64,000 bases of DNA, taken from contig CAUJGJ010000007.1 of assembly GCA_963170055.1 (NCBI GenBank), forward strand, positions 82,201 to 146,200. The letters run 5' to 3'. The DNA is from Halisarca cf. caerulea. Lineage: Eukaryota > Porifera > Demospongiae > Chondrillida > Halisarcidae. Position numbers and translations under genes: made by a program. Numbering within the stretch: the first letter of the stretch is position 1; every line of letters begins with the position of its first letter. Of the stretch, positions 26,176-37,162 are shown in pieces. The notes beneath the pieces are model-generated. The model was not told the DNA's origin. It ran no database searches and was given only the letters and a program-made list of their open reading frames with translations.

Positions 26176-26484
26176 CTGGAAGAGGAACAAGGAATGGTCG
26201 AGAAAGTCATTTTCAAGCCACAAAATTCATGTAACACAGTGTTCTATTCCTGTTCAGTAAAGCTGTAAGAAACTTTACATAAACACTCAGCGAATACATC
26301 TTTCATGGAGTACGGTGTGGACACGAAGACGGTTACATTTTGGTCAGCTCACCATCACTCACGATCCGAAGTTCAGTTTAGGGATCGGTTAACCAAATTT
26401 ATATGGATTCAATTATGTACTAAAATGTATAAATAACTGGCTGGATTATACAGCAGCGACATTTTTTATTGCGCAATAAATAAA
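26176..26484. promoter_or_regulatory. Divergent intergenic region between two small genes
   Basis: About 310 bp between an exon on the minus strand and the start codon of the plus-strand 5-exon gene. It probably holds the first exon and promoter of the former and the promoter of the latter. No specific motif is claimed. Confidence 0.4.
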
Positions 26485-26941
26485 ATGGCTTCAAAAGGTT
26501 GGAAACGAGAGTCGAGTATACTCGAGCTAGCTTGCAATTGTGAATTACATCATAGATCTTGGAGTATATATGGTTACATATCCAGTTATAGTCCATAGCC
26601 AGATCCCTAGAGCTGTGGTGTTATATGCAATAGAGTGATTTTATCCTGTGGAGTTTTAAATATGACATGATATTTCTCCTGTATTGTAGATTACGAGAAG
26701 CGGCAAAACATATTGCAAGGTTTACAGCGAACCAAATCGAGACTTGAGCAACTTCAAAGGGAGTAAGTTGGTCCTAACCAACGCTCTAGTTTCTATTGTT
26801 GCATTATCTTCCACTCTGCACACCGGCCTTGTACAGTTCTCCTAGTAGATCTCCTATTAGCATGTCTCCTGTGAACATTGTGGATCACATGTATATACCC
26901 ACGGTAAGACTGAGACTTAAGTGTGTTTATGTATCCAAAAG

Positions 26942-26981
<40 letters not shown>

Positions 26982-27398
26982 AGAGCCCTCTTTTCCATTT
27001 TCTGTGTGTTATGTTTGTTTCCTTTGTAGATGAAGTCAGCATCACCATCCACAGCTACTACTTACTTCAACAGACGTGAACAGCAAAGAATTGCTTTGGA
27101 GGTTAGGAGTCTTCATGTACAATATTTCATCTCTTATATTATCCCTTGTATCATGTGTAGACATTCCCTCCTTCATTTTCACAAGCACATTATATAGTAC
27201 TAGCCAGTGTCATGGCTGTCCTCTTAAATTCTGTGTACTTGTTTTCCAACATTTATCTCCCACACTTAGCACGCACACTCGCAGACTGCCAGCTACGTGA
27301 TGCTTCAGGACTCCAACTTCAGCAATTTGGTTCTTCCTGTTCTACCGAGGTTTAGTGAACAAGGAGACCTCATCCAACCTCAGCCTCCTGCCAAGTAG
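26485..27398 (+). CDS. Small unrecognised protein, 5 exons, 123 residues
   Basis: Exons 26485-26515, 26690-26762, 26837-26903, 27030-27101 and 27270-27398 join in frame with GT-AG introns. The product starts MASKGWKRES, has a basic amphipathic segment YEKRQNILQGLQRTKSRLEQ, a Ser-Pro-rich stretch SPSRSPISMSP, then TTYFNRREQQRIALE and a C-terminus SNFSNLVLPVLPRF...QPQPPAK. The Ser-Pro sites could be targets of proline-directed kinases (inference). No signal peptide or membrane span is seen. The family is not recognised. The first donor (GTATAC) is weak, so the N-terminus is less sure than the remainder. Confidence 0.6.
26943..26981. repeat. (CA)n microsatellite in intron 3 of the small 5-exon gene
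   Basis: A short CA tract between the donor at 26904 and the acceptor at 27029. Confidence 0.95.
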
Positions 27399-27869
27399 AC
27401 AACATCTCTACTCGGGATACACACGTTTTGCTTCTTATTTCAATGTTGGTCTGTAGTGTGGGAAGTTGCGAACCACATTTCTTCATTACTGTAATACGTG
27501 TATGTAACTGCCCACTGTCAGTGTATGTAAGCGCACACTGTCGGTCCAGTCTTCACAGTTTGCAGCACAAACATGTGGTACATTTTATATTTATTGCATC
27601 TCAAAACCTGCCTGGCCATGTACAATCTTGCCATTGTATACACACAGTTCATATTGGTTAGTCTCGCGGCGCCAGACTACATATTGGTTAGTAGTACAAC
27701 TGTATACAAATGTTTGCTATAAAGCTGGTTCTTAATTTTTAATCTTGAAATTTATACTCTATTTACATATATACAGCATTGACATAATATGCCAAAACAA
27801 ACATGTAATTTTGTTAGCATGCGTACATTTTTTTGTTGGTACGTGCTAATGCATTTTCCGCTGCTGTTA
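27399..27869. other. Intergenic region between the small gene and the array
   Basis: It holds the 3' untranslated region of the plus-strand gene and the 3' flank of paralog 2. A small perfect inverted repeat TAGTCT...AGACTA lies at about 27659-27680. No gene is seen. Confidence 0.5.
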
Positions 27870-29657
27870 TTAAAGTCCCTTTCTTCTGATGGCCAGCATC
27901 ACTTGCTGTTCCAGTTCACTGCTCTGCAGATGTCCTGCTACTATCAGTGCACGTTGATACGTGGAGTTTTGTATGTACTGGTTGCATGCCAGTTGGCCGT
28001 ATTTGTTTGCTTTGGGGTAATCCCCTTGCATGTATGACAGTCTGGCTGCATTGTGATAATAGTAGGCTGTCAGTACTGTGTCCAGATAGGAAAGTATGTG
28101 TTCCAATTGTTGCAGAATTGTTTGTGTTGTTCTAAGGCTTGCTTGTAGGATTTTTTGGTCGTGATTCTTGTAATATGCCGCCTTTTCAGTTCCCACGTAC
28201 ACCCTTGTAATAAATGCTTCTATACCTCCTTGTCTCATCCATTCTGGTAGTGTCTGGTAGCAGTCAATGTTCCGGTCACCTTGGAGCAGTATCTCATCAA
28301 ACCTCTGTAGTGTTATGTTGTACTTAGCTTGTATGTAGTCACTCAGTACTTTTAACCCGGCTGCCCTCAATACTGAGTAATCCCCACTTATCTGTGTGGA
28401 GAGCTCAAGTGCACTCTGAATGTGTTGTCTCATGTCTACTCCAGTGTGCACTGATAAGTGGCAACTGGCTATGTGTGAGTGTAGACGACACTTCAGTATG
28501 AGTGGATTCTGACATTCAGCTTTGTCACACTCCTCCAGAGCCTTCTTGAGTCTTGGTAGGTTCCGTGTAGCAGTGTATAGCCCTGCATCTAAGCATGCAA
28601 GCTTTATGTCAAGGGGAAGTCCCTTCTTCATGAGTATGACATCAACAGCAGTTTCTGCCTTTTCCGGTTCACTTGAGCGTAAACTCCACAACATCTGTAC
28701 CAGTTTACGATGTGTTTTACTCTTGAGTGGTCCCGAAGGCTTTATGGGTGCAACTGAAATTGTAAGTTGGAAGAGTGAATTAGATACCTCCTTTACACTG
28801 GATGTGGTCTGGTGCTCAATTCTACTTCCTGTTATTTCCCCTTTCCAGTTTTCTGTTAATTTTTTCTGCTCTGCCCTTAGGGCCACCACATTCTGTTGCT
28901 TACATTCAGTGAATTTTACCATGTCTGTGCATGGCTCCTTGCCTTTGTCCTCATCAGTTGGAGTGAAATCAAAGCAAGCGTACATGTGTTCAACAAAGTC
29001 CAACCGTTCAACACATGTGGTGGTAGTGGGGGTTTCTATGTATGATCTGGTATGTCGTGTGATTTCAATCCCTTCCCTGCTGGACTGATGGCGTAGGGTA
29101 GCCACAGCCTGTTTGGGAGGACTTGCAACTGGAAGAGTTAGAACTGGTTGTGAGGCTGTTGTGATAAGTTTAGCAAGTACTTCTCTGTCTACAGTGTCTA
29201 CCTGTTCTGTTGGTGTTTGTCCTGTACTACTCAGCTGCACTGGTCTGCTGTTTTCTACAGATACGAAAGTCTCCTGGTCTGTTTGTACTTTACCTTGATG
29301 TGGTACAGTTCCGCTCAATGGTGCACTGTTCTTCTCAATATCCGTCACTGCTGATTTGACCAGGTCACAACGAATGCCCTTGGCTATTTGTTTGTGGATG
29401 TGCAGACAATCTGTTCTGGCACTGTCCTCCAGTATGGCACAGTAGGTTTGAAGCACTTGACGAGGTTGAAGGGAAACATGATCCAGAAGAAGTGTTCTCT
29501 TTCGAAGAGGGTCCCTTTCTGCCTCAATCTGTTCTTTGAGGAGTCGCCCAATAACTTCTCTCTCATACAGCATCCCAAGGATTGTAGTGACCTGAAGGTA
29601 GTGGAGCTGTTTTGTGTAGTTCTTGCGAATTGCTCTTTCTACAATGCTAGCTTCCAT
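27870..29657 (-). CDS. CARD-like/TPR-like protein, paralog 2
   Basis: An intact single exon, 595 residues, the 3'-most array member. Residues 1-95 look like a six-helix CARD: ILGMLYEREVIGRLLKEQIE then LRKRTLLLDHVSLQPRQVLQ and TYCAILEDSARTDCLHIHKQ, matching the CARD pattern of a Leu-rich helix, a K/R-x-x-x-LLD helix and a final L-x-x-x-x-x-x-L helix. A low-complexity Thr/Ser/Gln linker follows to about 285, with an embedded conserved FVEHMYACFDFTPTDED. The central block (about 295-400) is IKPSGPLKSKTHRKLVQML to KALEECDKAECQNPLILK. The C-terminal helices end in a TPR-like unit YYYHNAARLSYMQGDYPKAN. The subtype lacks the VGG insertion after TGVDM, like paralogs 6 and 11. By analogy a cytoplasmic adaptor; the partner is unknown. 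Confidence 0.85.
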   Translation of the reverse strand: MEASIVERAIRKNYTKQLHYLQVTTILGMLYEREVIGRLLKEQIEAERDPLRKRTLLLDHVSLQPRQVLQTYCAILEDSARTDCLHIHKQIAKGIRCDLVKSAVTDIEKNSAPLSGTVPHQGKVQTDQETFVSVENSRPVQLSSTGQTPTEQVDTVDREVLAKLITTASQPVLTLPVASPPKQAVATLRHQSSREGIEITRHTRSYIETPTTTTCVERLDFVEHMYACFDFTPTDEDKGKEPCTDMVKFTECKQQNVVALRAEQKKLTENWKGEITGSRIEHQTTSSVKEVSNSLFQLTISVAPIKPSGPLKSKTHRKLVQMLWSLRSSEPEKAETAVDVILMKKGLPLDIKLACLDAGLYTATRNLPRLKKALEECDKAECQNPLILKCRLHSHIASCHLSVHTGVDMRQHIQSALELSTQISGDYSVLRAAGLKVLSDYIQAKYNITLQRFDEILLQGDRNIDCYQTLPEWMRQGGIEAFITRVYVGTEKAAYYKNHDQKILQASLRTTQTILQQLEHILSYLDTVLTAYYYHNAARLSYMQGDYPKANKYGQLACNQYIQNSTYQRALIVAGHLQSSELEQQVMLAIRRKGL

Positions 29658-30348
29658 TTTGTGATCTATAAATTCCTAGTATCCAGCACAACTAGGTCCT
29701 GACTCCAGTTATATTTAAATCTCTGCAGGATTCGAAGCCCAAATATGACAAATCACCTCGCACTAACATGTACACACTGTATACGTATGCACTACCATAT
29801 TCAGCATTACTCAGCCATTCAGTCAAAAGGTTTCCCTTCCGCACATGACTGCTGTTTACTTCCCATCTATTGCATGTACATTTCATTATCTCTTAATGTG
29901 GTTGTATCCAGGTATGGAGGAGGTCTCAATGCAGGAGGACTTATTTGGTTTGTTACACATAAGTTTACATCCATTTACATGCACAGTCAGGTCTAGTGCC
30001 ATAGTGTCGACATGCCCATTTGCATTTTGATGAGCTCAACGAACTGGCTATATGCATATTATGTATGTACCATCTTGCCTTTGCAGTCGGGTGTTTAATC
30101 CATGTTTCTCACTACATGCAGTGAGTGTACATGTATGTATATATTGTTATGCATAAGCTTGTATGACATTATTTAGTATATACTTTAGGCTACTTCACTA
30201 TATGATGACACATGCATTGCTAGACATGAATGTCACATCTGTATGTGTGTCTTACCGGGTTGTGAACTCTTGAGCATGCATGGATATAATAATGTAGGAA
30301 ACATGAGCAACGCATTCATAGAATATGTGGGAAAATGCAATGTATGCT

Positions 30349-30395
<47 letters not shown>

Positions 30396-30539
30396 ACTTG
30401 CTTGTATATATGTGTACAGTATGTGTACAATTATATAACGAATAATCTATACCGAGTAATTTGCATCAAAACACACCCCTCACCCCCCCCCCCCACACAC
30501 ACACACGCACACACATGCGCACACACACACATACACACA

Positions 30540-30629
<90 letters not shown>

Positions 30630-31123
30630 CATGCAGCTATCGAAGCTGATACCCAGTCATGAATAATATATAATTATTGAACGTTTTATTAGTATAATAT
30701 ACGCCAAATGAACATGTAACAGAATTAAAATGTAAATAATTAAGGGCAATAGTTGGGAATGTTCATGCTGTCATATCCATATTATGTACATATACAAGTA
30801 TGTACGTGCACACATAGAGAATGTTAAGTGATATTGTGTGAAGAGCGCAACAGAATTGGTGTAGCCCTGTCAATACACTGGTTTGGTGTCAACATCCAGA
30901 CCTTAGTAGTGCGTACAGTGAGACCCCACTTATCTGCACCTGAGATATATTGAATTCGCTCACCTTCTACACACTATTGTGTAGCTGTTTGTGTATAATT
31001 GGTTGTTGGATATTTTCTTCATACATGATGCCGTCAGGTCTAGAGTGTCTCTGTTTTGATGTGTTATAGCATTTGTCTGTTTGTTTGCTTTTTGGATATC
31101 TTCCCCATCTATACACAATGCCA
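29658..31123. other. Array spacer 2/3
   Basis: It carries the family upstream box (29692-29702), (TG)n at 30353-30392, a C-run, (CA)n at 30495-30626, and a partial MITE at about 30918-31010 (ACAGTGAGACCCCACTTATC). The same ordered set of motifs recurs in spacers 6/7 and 11/12. No gene is seen. Confidence 0.6.
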
Positions 31124-32854
31124 TCAGAGTCCCTCTGTTTTGATGGCCAGCATCACTTGTTGTTCCAGTTCACTGCTCTGCAGTTGACCTGCCAGGAGTA
31201 GTGCATGTTGAAACATGGAGTTTTGTACGTACTGGTTGCATGCCAGTTGGCCGTATTCAGCTGCTTTGGGGTAATCCCCTTGAATGTATAACAGTCTGGC
31301 TGCATTGTGATAATAGTAGGCTGTCTGTACTGTGTCCAGATATGGAATTATGTGTCCCATTTTTTGCAGAACAGCTTGTGTAGCTTTAAGGCTTGCTTGT
31401 AGGAGTGTTTGGTTGTGATTCTTGTGAAATGCTGCCTTTTCAGTTCCCACGTACACCCTTGTAATAAATGCAGATGTACTTCCATGTATCATCCATTCCG
31501 GTAGTGCCTGGTAGCAGTCAATGTTCCGATCACTTTGGAGCAGTATCTCATCTAACCTTTGTAATGTTATGTTGTACTTAGCTTGTTCGTAGTCACTTAT
31601 GACTTTCAAGCCGGCTGCCCACAATACTGAGAAGTCACCACTTATCTGTGTGGATAGCTCAAATGCACTCTGAGTGTGTTTTCTCATGTTCACTCCACCT
31701 ACTCCAACGTACGTTGATAAGTGGCAACTGGCTATGTGTAAGTGTAGACGACACTTCAGTATGAGTGGATTCTGACATTCAGCTTTGTCACACTCCTCCA
31801 GAACCTTCTTGAGTCTTGGTAGGTTCCGTGTAGCAGAGCATAGCCCTGCATCTAAGCATGCAAGCTTTATGTCAAGGGAAGTCCCTTCTTCATGAGTATG
31901 ACATCAACAGCAGTTTCTGCCTTTTCCGGTTCACTTGAGCGTAAACTCCACAACATCTGTACCAGTTTACGATGTGTTTTACTCTTGAGTGGTCCAGAGG
32001 GCTTTATGGGTGCCACTGAAATGGTAAGTTGGAAGAGGGAATGAGATAGCTCCTCTACATTGGATGTGGTCTGGTCCTCAATTCTACTTCCTGTTATTTC
32101 CCTTTTCCAGTTTTCTGTTAATTTTTTCTGCTCTGACCTTAAGGCCACCACATTCTGTTGCTTACATTCAGTGAGCTCTTCCATGTCTGTGCATGCCTCC
32201 TTGCCTTCGTCCTCATCAGTTGGAGTGAAGTCAAAGCAAGCGTACATGTGTTCAACAAAGTCCAACCGTTCAACACATGTGGTGGTAATGGGGATATCTG
32301 TGTATGATCTGGTGTGTCGTGTGATTTCACTCCCTTCCCCGTTGGACTGACAGTGTAGGGTAGCCACAGCCTGTTTGGGAGGACTTGCAACTGGAAGAGT
32401 TAGAACTGGTTGTGAGGCTGTTGTTGTGATAAGTTTAGCAAGTACTGCACTGTCTACAGTGTCTACCTGTTCTGTTGGTGTTTGTCCTGTACACAGCTGA
32501 ATTGGTCCGCTGTTTTCTACAGATAGTAAGGTCTCCTGGTCTGTTAGCACTTTCCCTTGATTCGGTACAATTCCACTCGGCTATTTGTTTGTGGATGTGC
32601 AGACAATCTGTTCTGGCACTGTCCTCCAGTACAGCACAGTAGGTTTGAAGCACTTGACGAGGTTGGAGGGAAACATGATCCAGAAGAAGTGTTCTCTTTC
32701 GAAGTGGGTCCCTTTCTGCCTCAATCTGCTCATTGAGGAGTCGACCAATAACTTCCTTCTCGTACAGCATCCCAAGGATTGTAGTGACCTGAAGGTAGTG
32801 GAGCTGTTTTGTGTAGTTCTTGCGAATTGCTCTTTCTACAATGCTAGCTTCCAT
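31124..32854 (-). pseudogene. CARD-like/TPR-like paralog 3, two frame disruptions
   Basis: The start codon and CARD-like part are intact. A deletion of about 65 bp at about 32574-32580 joins ...CCACTC to GGCTATTTG; compared with paralog 4, a CTC triplet flanks both ends. It shifts the frame right after the domain. A second one-base deletion at about 31876 (GTCAAGGG, where all others have GTCAAGGGG) shifts the frame again in the central block. The rest is complete to the normal stop. Translated piecewise it is nearest to paralog 7 (RHTRSYTDIPITTTCVE; VLWAAGLKV). Confidence 0.85.
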
Positions 32855-33338
32855 TTTGTGATCTACAAATCCCTATTCAGAGCAACTAGGTCCTGACACT
32901 AGCATGTACTTATAAATCTCTGAAACCCAAATGTGACCAATCACCTCTTACTAACATGCACATACGGAAAACATTCAGCATGACTCAACCAGTCAAAGGG
33001 CTTCTCTTCTGTCACATGACTGCTGTTCATTTTCCATCTATTAAATGTACATTTCACTATCTCTTAATCACATGATGCATGTTGTGGTTGTATTCAGGTG
33101 TGAAGGAGGTCTCAATGCAGGAGGACTTGGTTTGCTATGTGTACGCACAAGTTTACATATGTACATTTTCATGCACAGTCAAGTCTGACGGTCTAGTGCA
33201 GTGTCAACACGTCCATATGCAATGTAATGAATTATTGTGTATATTAACGAACTTTCTGTTTGTGTACAAGTGATTATGTGAAGATTTTGTCTGTTTGCTT
33301 GTAATTGGCTTTTATTTGTAGCTCCCTGCAAGATGGCA
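32855..33338. other. Array spacer 3/4 (short)
   Basis: The shortest spacer, with the upstream box at about 32884-32898 and a degenerate distal block (GAAAACATTCAGCATGACTC). Unlike most spacers it has no long (TG)n tract. Confidence 0.6.
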
Positions 33339-35138
33339 TTAGAGTCCCTCTGTTCTGATGGCAAGCATCACTTGCTGTTCCAGTTCACTGCTCTGCAGTT
33401 GACCTGCCACTATCAGTGCACGTTGATGCATGGAGTTTTGTATGTACTGGTTGCATGCCAGGGTGCCATATTCAGCTGCTTTGGGGTAATCCCCTTTCAT
33501 GTATGACAGTCTGGCTACATTGTGATAATAGTAGGCTGTCTGTACTGTGTCCAGATAGGAATGTATATGTTCCAACTGTTGCAGAACAGCTTGCGTTGCT
33601 TTTAGGGTTGCTTGTAGGATTGTTTGGTCGTGATTCTGGTAAAATGCTGCCTTTTCATTTCCCACATGCACCCTTGAAAGATAGGTATCTATACCTCCTT
33701 GTCTCATCCATTCTGGTAGTGCCTGGTAGCAGTCAATGTTCCGATCACCTTGGAGCAGTATCTCATCAAACCTCTGTAATGTTATGTTGTACTTAGATCG
33801 TTCGTAATCACTCAGGACTTTAAACCCAGCTGCCCTCACTCCTGAGTAATCCCCTCCTATCTGTGTGGAGAGTTCAAGTGCACTCTGAGTGTGTTTTCTC
33901 ATGTCCAGTCCACCAACTCTTCCAAACACTGATAAGTGACAAGCTGCAATGTGCATATGTATACGACTCTTTAATATGAGTGGATTCTGACATTCAGCCT
34001 TGTCACACTCCTCCAGAGCCTTCTTGAGTCTTGGTAGGTTATGTATACCAGTGTATAGCCCTGCATCTAAGCATGCAATCTTTATGTCTAGGGGAAGTCC
34101 CTTCTTCATGAGTATGACATCAACAGCGGTTTCTGCCTTGTCCGGTTCACTAGAGCGTAAACTCCACAACATCTGTACCAGTTTACGATGTGTTTTACTC
34201 TTGAGTGGTCCCGAAGGCTTTATGGGTGCCACTGAAATGGTAAGTTGGAAGAGTGAATTAGATACCTCCTTTACACTGGATGTGGTCTGGTCCTCAATTC
34301 TACTTCCTGTTATTTCCCTTTTCCAGTTTTCTGTTATATTTTTCTGCTCTGCCCTTAGGGCCACCACATTCTGTTGCTTACATTCAGTGAATTCTACCAT
34401 ATCTGTGCATGGCTCCTTGCCTTCGTCCTCATCAGTTGGAGTGAAGTCAAAGCAAGCGTACATGTGTTCAACAAAGTCCAACCGTTCGACACATGTGGTG
34501 GTAGTGGGGATTTCTGCATATGAGCTGGTATGTCCTGTGAAGTTGCTCCCTTCCCCGCTGGACTGATGGTATGAGGCAACCACAGCCTGTTTGGGAGGAC
34601 TTTCAACTGGAAGAGTTAGAACTGGTTGTGAGGCTGTTGTTGTGATAAGTTTAGCAAGTACTTCTCTGTCTACAGTGTCTACCTGTTCTGTTGGTGTTTG
34701 TCCTGTACTACTCAGCTGCATTGGTCTGCTGTTCTCTACAGATAGGAAGGTCTCCTGGTTTGTTTGCACTTGACCTTGATTCGGTACAGTCCTGCTCAAT
34801 GGTGCGCTGTCCTTCTCTGTATCCGTCACTGCTAATTCCACCAGGTTACAACGAATGCCCTCAGCTATTTGTTTGTGGATGTGCAGACAATCTGTTCTGG
34901 CACTGTCCTCCAGTATGGCACAGTAGGTTTGAAGCACTTGAAGAGGTTGGAGGGAAACATGATCCAGAAGAAGTGTTCTCTTTCGAAGAGGGTCCCTTTC
35001 TGCCTCAATCTGTTCTTTGAGGAGTCGATCAATAACTTGTCTCTCGTACAGCATCCCAAGGATTGCAGTGAGCTGAAGGTAGTTGAGCTGTTTTGTGTAG
35101 TTCTTACGAATCGCTCTTTCTACAATGCTAGCTTCCAT
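33339..35138 (-). CDS. CARD-like/TPR-like protein, paralog 4
   Basis: An intact single exon of 599 residues. The CARD-like part has substitutions not seen elsewhere (NYLQLTAILGMLYERQVIDR). The linker subtype is VDTVDREVLAKLITTTASQP with SSYAEIPTTTTCVE. The central block has EPDKAETAVDV and LDIKIACLDAGLYTGIHNLP, a small private variant. The C-terminal part reads VFGRVGGLDMRKHTQ and YSGVRAAGFKVLSDYERSKY, and the TPR-like unit is YYYHNVARLSYMKGDYPKAA. The last residues are AIRTEGL. Confidence 0.85.
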   Translation of the reverse strand: MEASIVERAIRKNYTKQLNYLQLTAILGMLYERQVIDRLLKEQIEAERDPLRKRTLLLDHVSLQPLQVLQTYCAILEDSARTDCLHIHKQIAEGIRCNLVELAVTDTEKDSAPLSRTVPNQGQVQTNQETFLSVENSRPMQLSSTGQTPTEQVDTVDREVLAKLITTTASQPVLTLPVESPPKQAVVASYHQSSGEGSNFTGHTSSYAEIPTTTTCVERLDFVEHMYACFDFTPTDEDEGKEPCTDMVEFTECKQQNVVALRAEQKNITENWKREITGSRIEDQTTSSVKEVSNSLFQLTISVAPIKPSGPLKSKTHRKLVQMLWSLRSSEPDKAETAVDVILMKKGLPLDIKIACLDAGLYTGIHNLPRLKKALEECDKAECQNPLILKSRIHMHIAACHLSVFGRVGGLDMRKHTQSALELSTQIGGDYSGVRAAGFKVLSDYERSKYNITLQRFDEILLQGDRNIDCYQALPEWMRQGGIDTYLSRVHVGNEKAAFYQNHDQTILQATLKATQAVLQQLEHIHSYLDTVQTAYYYHNVARLSYMKGDYPKAAEYGTLACNQYIQNSMHQRALIVAGQLQSSELEQQVMLAIRTEGL

Positions 35139-35860
35139 TTTGTGATCTACAAATTCCTAGAACAACTAGGTCCTGATACTTCTATCTCCGGAGCCCAGAT
35201 ATGAACAATCACGTCGATCACACCATTGATACTATATAAACTGCATGTAGCTCCTACTTTGCCCCGTGGCAAGCATAATAATATGTAAACATGACCATAT
35301 TTAGCATGACCCAGCCAGTCCAAAAACTTTCCCTTCTATCACAAGACTCCTGGTGTTTATTCTGAAACATGCACCCTGTTAGTCACATGATGTTGTGGTT
35401 GTAGGCAGTTATGTAGGAGATCTTCAGTGCAGGAGGACCTAGTTTGTTATGCTAGTATCTATGATTTATGTGTATGCATAAGTTTACATTATACGTTTAT
35501 GTATTTACGCGCACAGTCAGGTCTTGACAATCTAGTGCCACAAGTGTCCTCATGCAATGTGATGTCTACTACTCAGCGATCAACCACCTGGCTATGTGTG
35601 TACCATCTTCCCATTGCAGTTGGATTGTTTCATCCATTTTTTTTACCGCATGCAGTGAGCATATATGTTGCTTGTATGACATGTATGTAGTGTAGTTAGG
35701 CTACTTCACAATACATTTCCAGGCATGAATGTCACATCTGTGTACATGTGTGTGTGTGTGTGTGTTCATACCAGATTGTGAATACAGGGAACATAAGCAT
35801 TCAACGTAGTCATATGATATGTATGTGGGAAAATGCAGCCAATGCTGGTATATGTGTGTG

Positions 35861-35918
<58 letters not shown>

Positions 35919-36152
35919 TGCGTGCGTGCGTGCGTGCATGCGTGTGTGTGTGTAATTACACACACCAACTTATGTATGTTTAATTGTTATATTAATTTAT
36001 CAAAGCAGTTATCTAGTCAAAAATTATTCAACTTTCTGTTTGTATATTCCAAAGTGAACATGTAACAGTGTTAACATTTGTTTGTTTGTTTGCTTGCAGT
36101 TGGTTTTGTGTCCTCCATCCCACCCACCCCACATGATGTGTCATCAGAGTCC
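35139..36152. other. Array spacer 4/5
   Basis: Upstream box at about 35163-35177, GTAAACA-containing block at about 35284-35322, and a (TG)n tract at 35863-35950 with a CGTGCGTG interruption. The block from about 35330 to 35860 is closely similar to spacers 9/10 and 10/11. Confidence 0.6.
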
Positions 36153-36992
<840 letters not shown>

Positions 36993-37162
36993 CACATACA
37001 AATGTGTGTTTGTTATATATACGATTAAAGCTGGTGCCTACTATAATAATCATGATTTATCGAATTAATGATTATTATCTGTTTGTATACAAAGTGAATA
37101 TGTAATGATTTTGTCTGTTTGCTTGGAATTAGTTATCATGTTTAGCTCCCTGCAAGATGGCA

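Noticed and set aside
28522..29088. Open frames of about 188 residues on the plus strand opposite each paralog (also at 34000, 37815, 40899, 47129, 50294), and conserved antisense frames near each start codon
   Set aside because: They are antisense shadows whose conservation follows from the strongly conserved sense genes; starts and ends vary and there is no independent codon signal.
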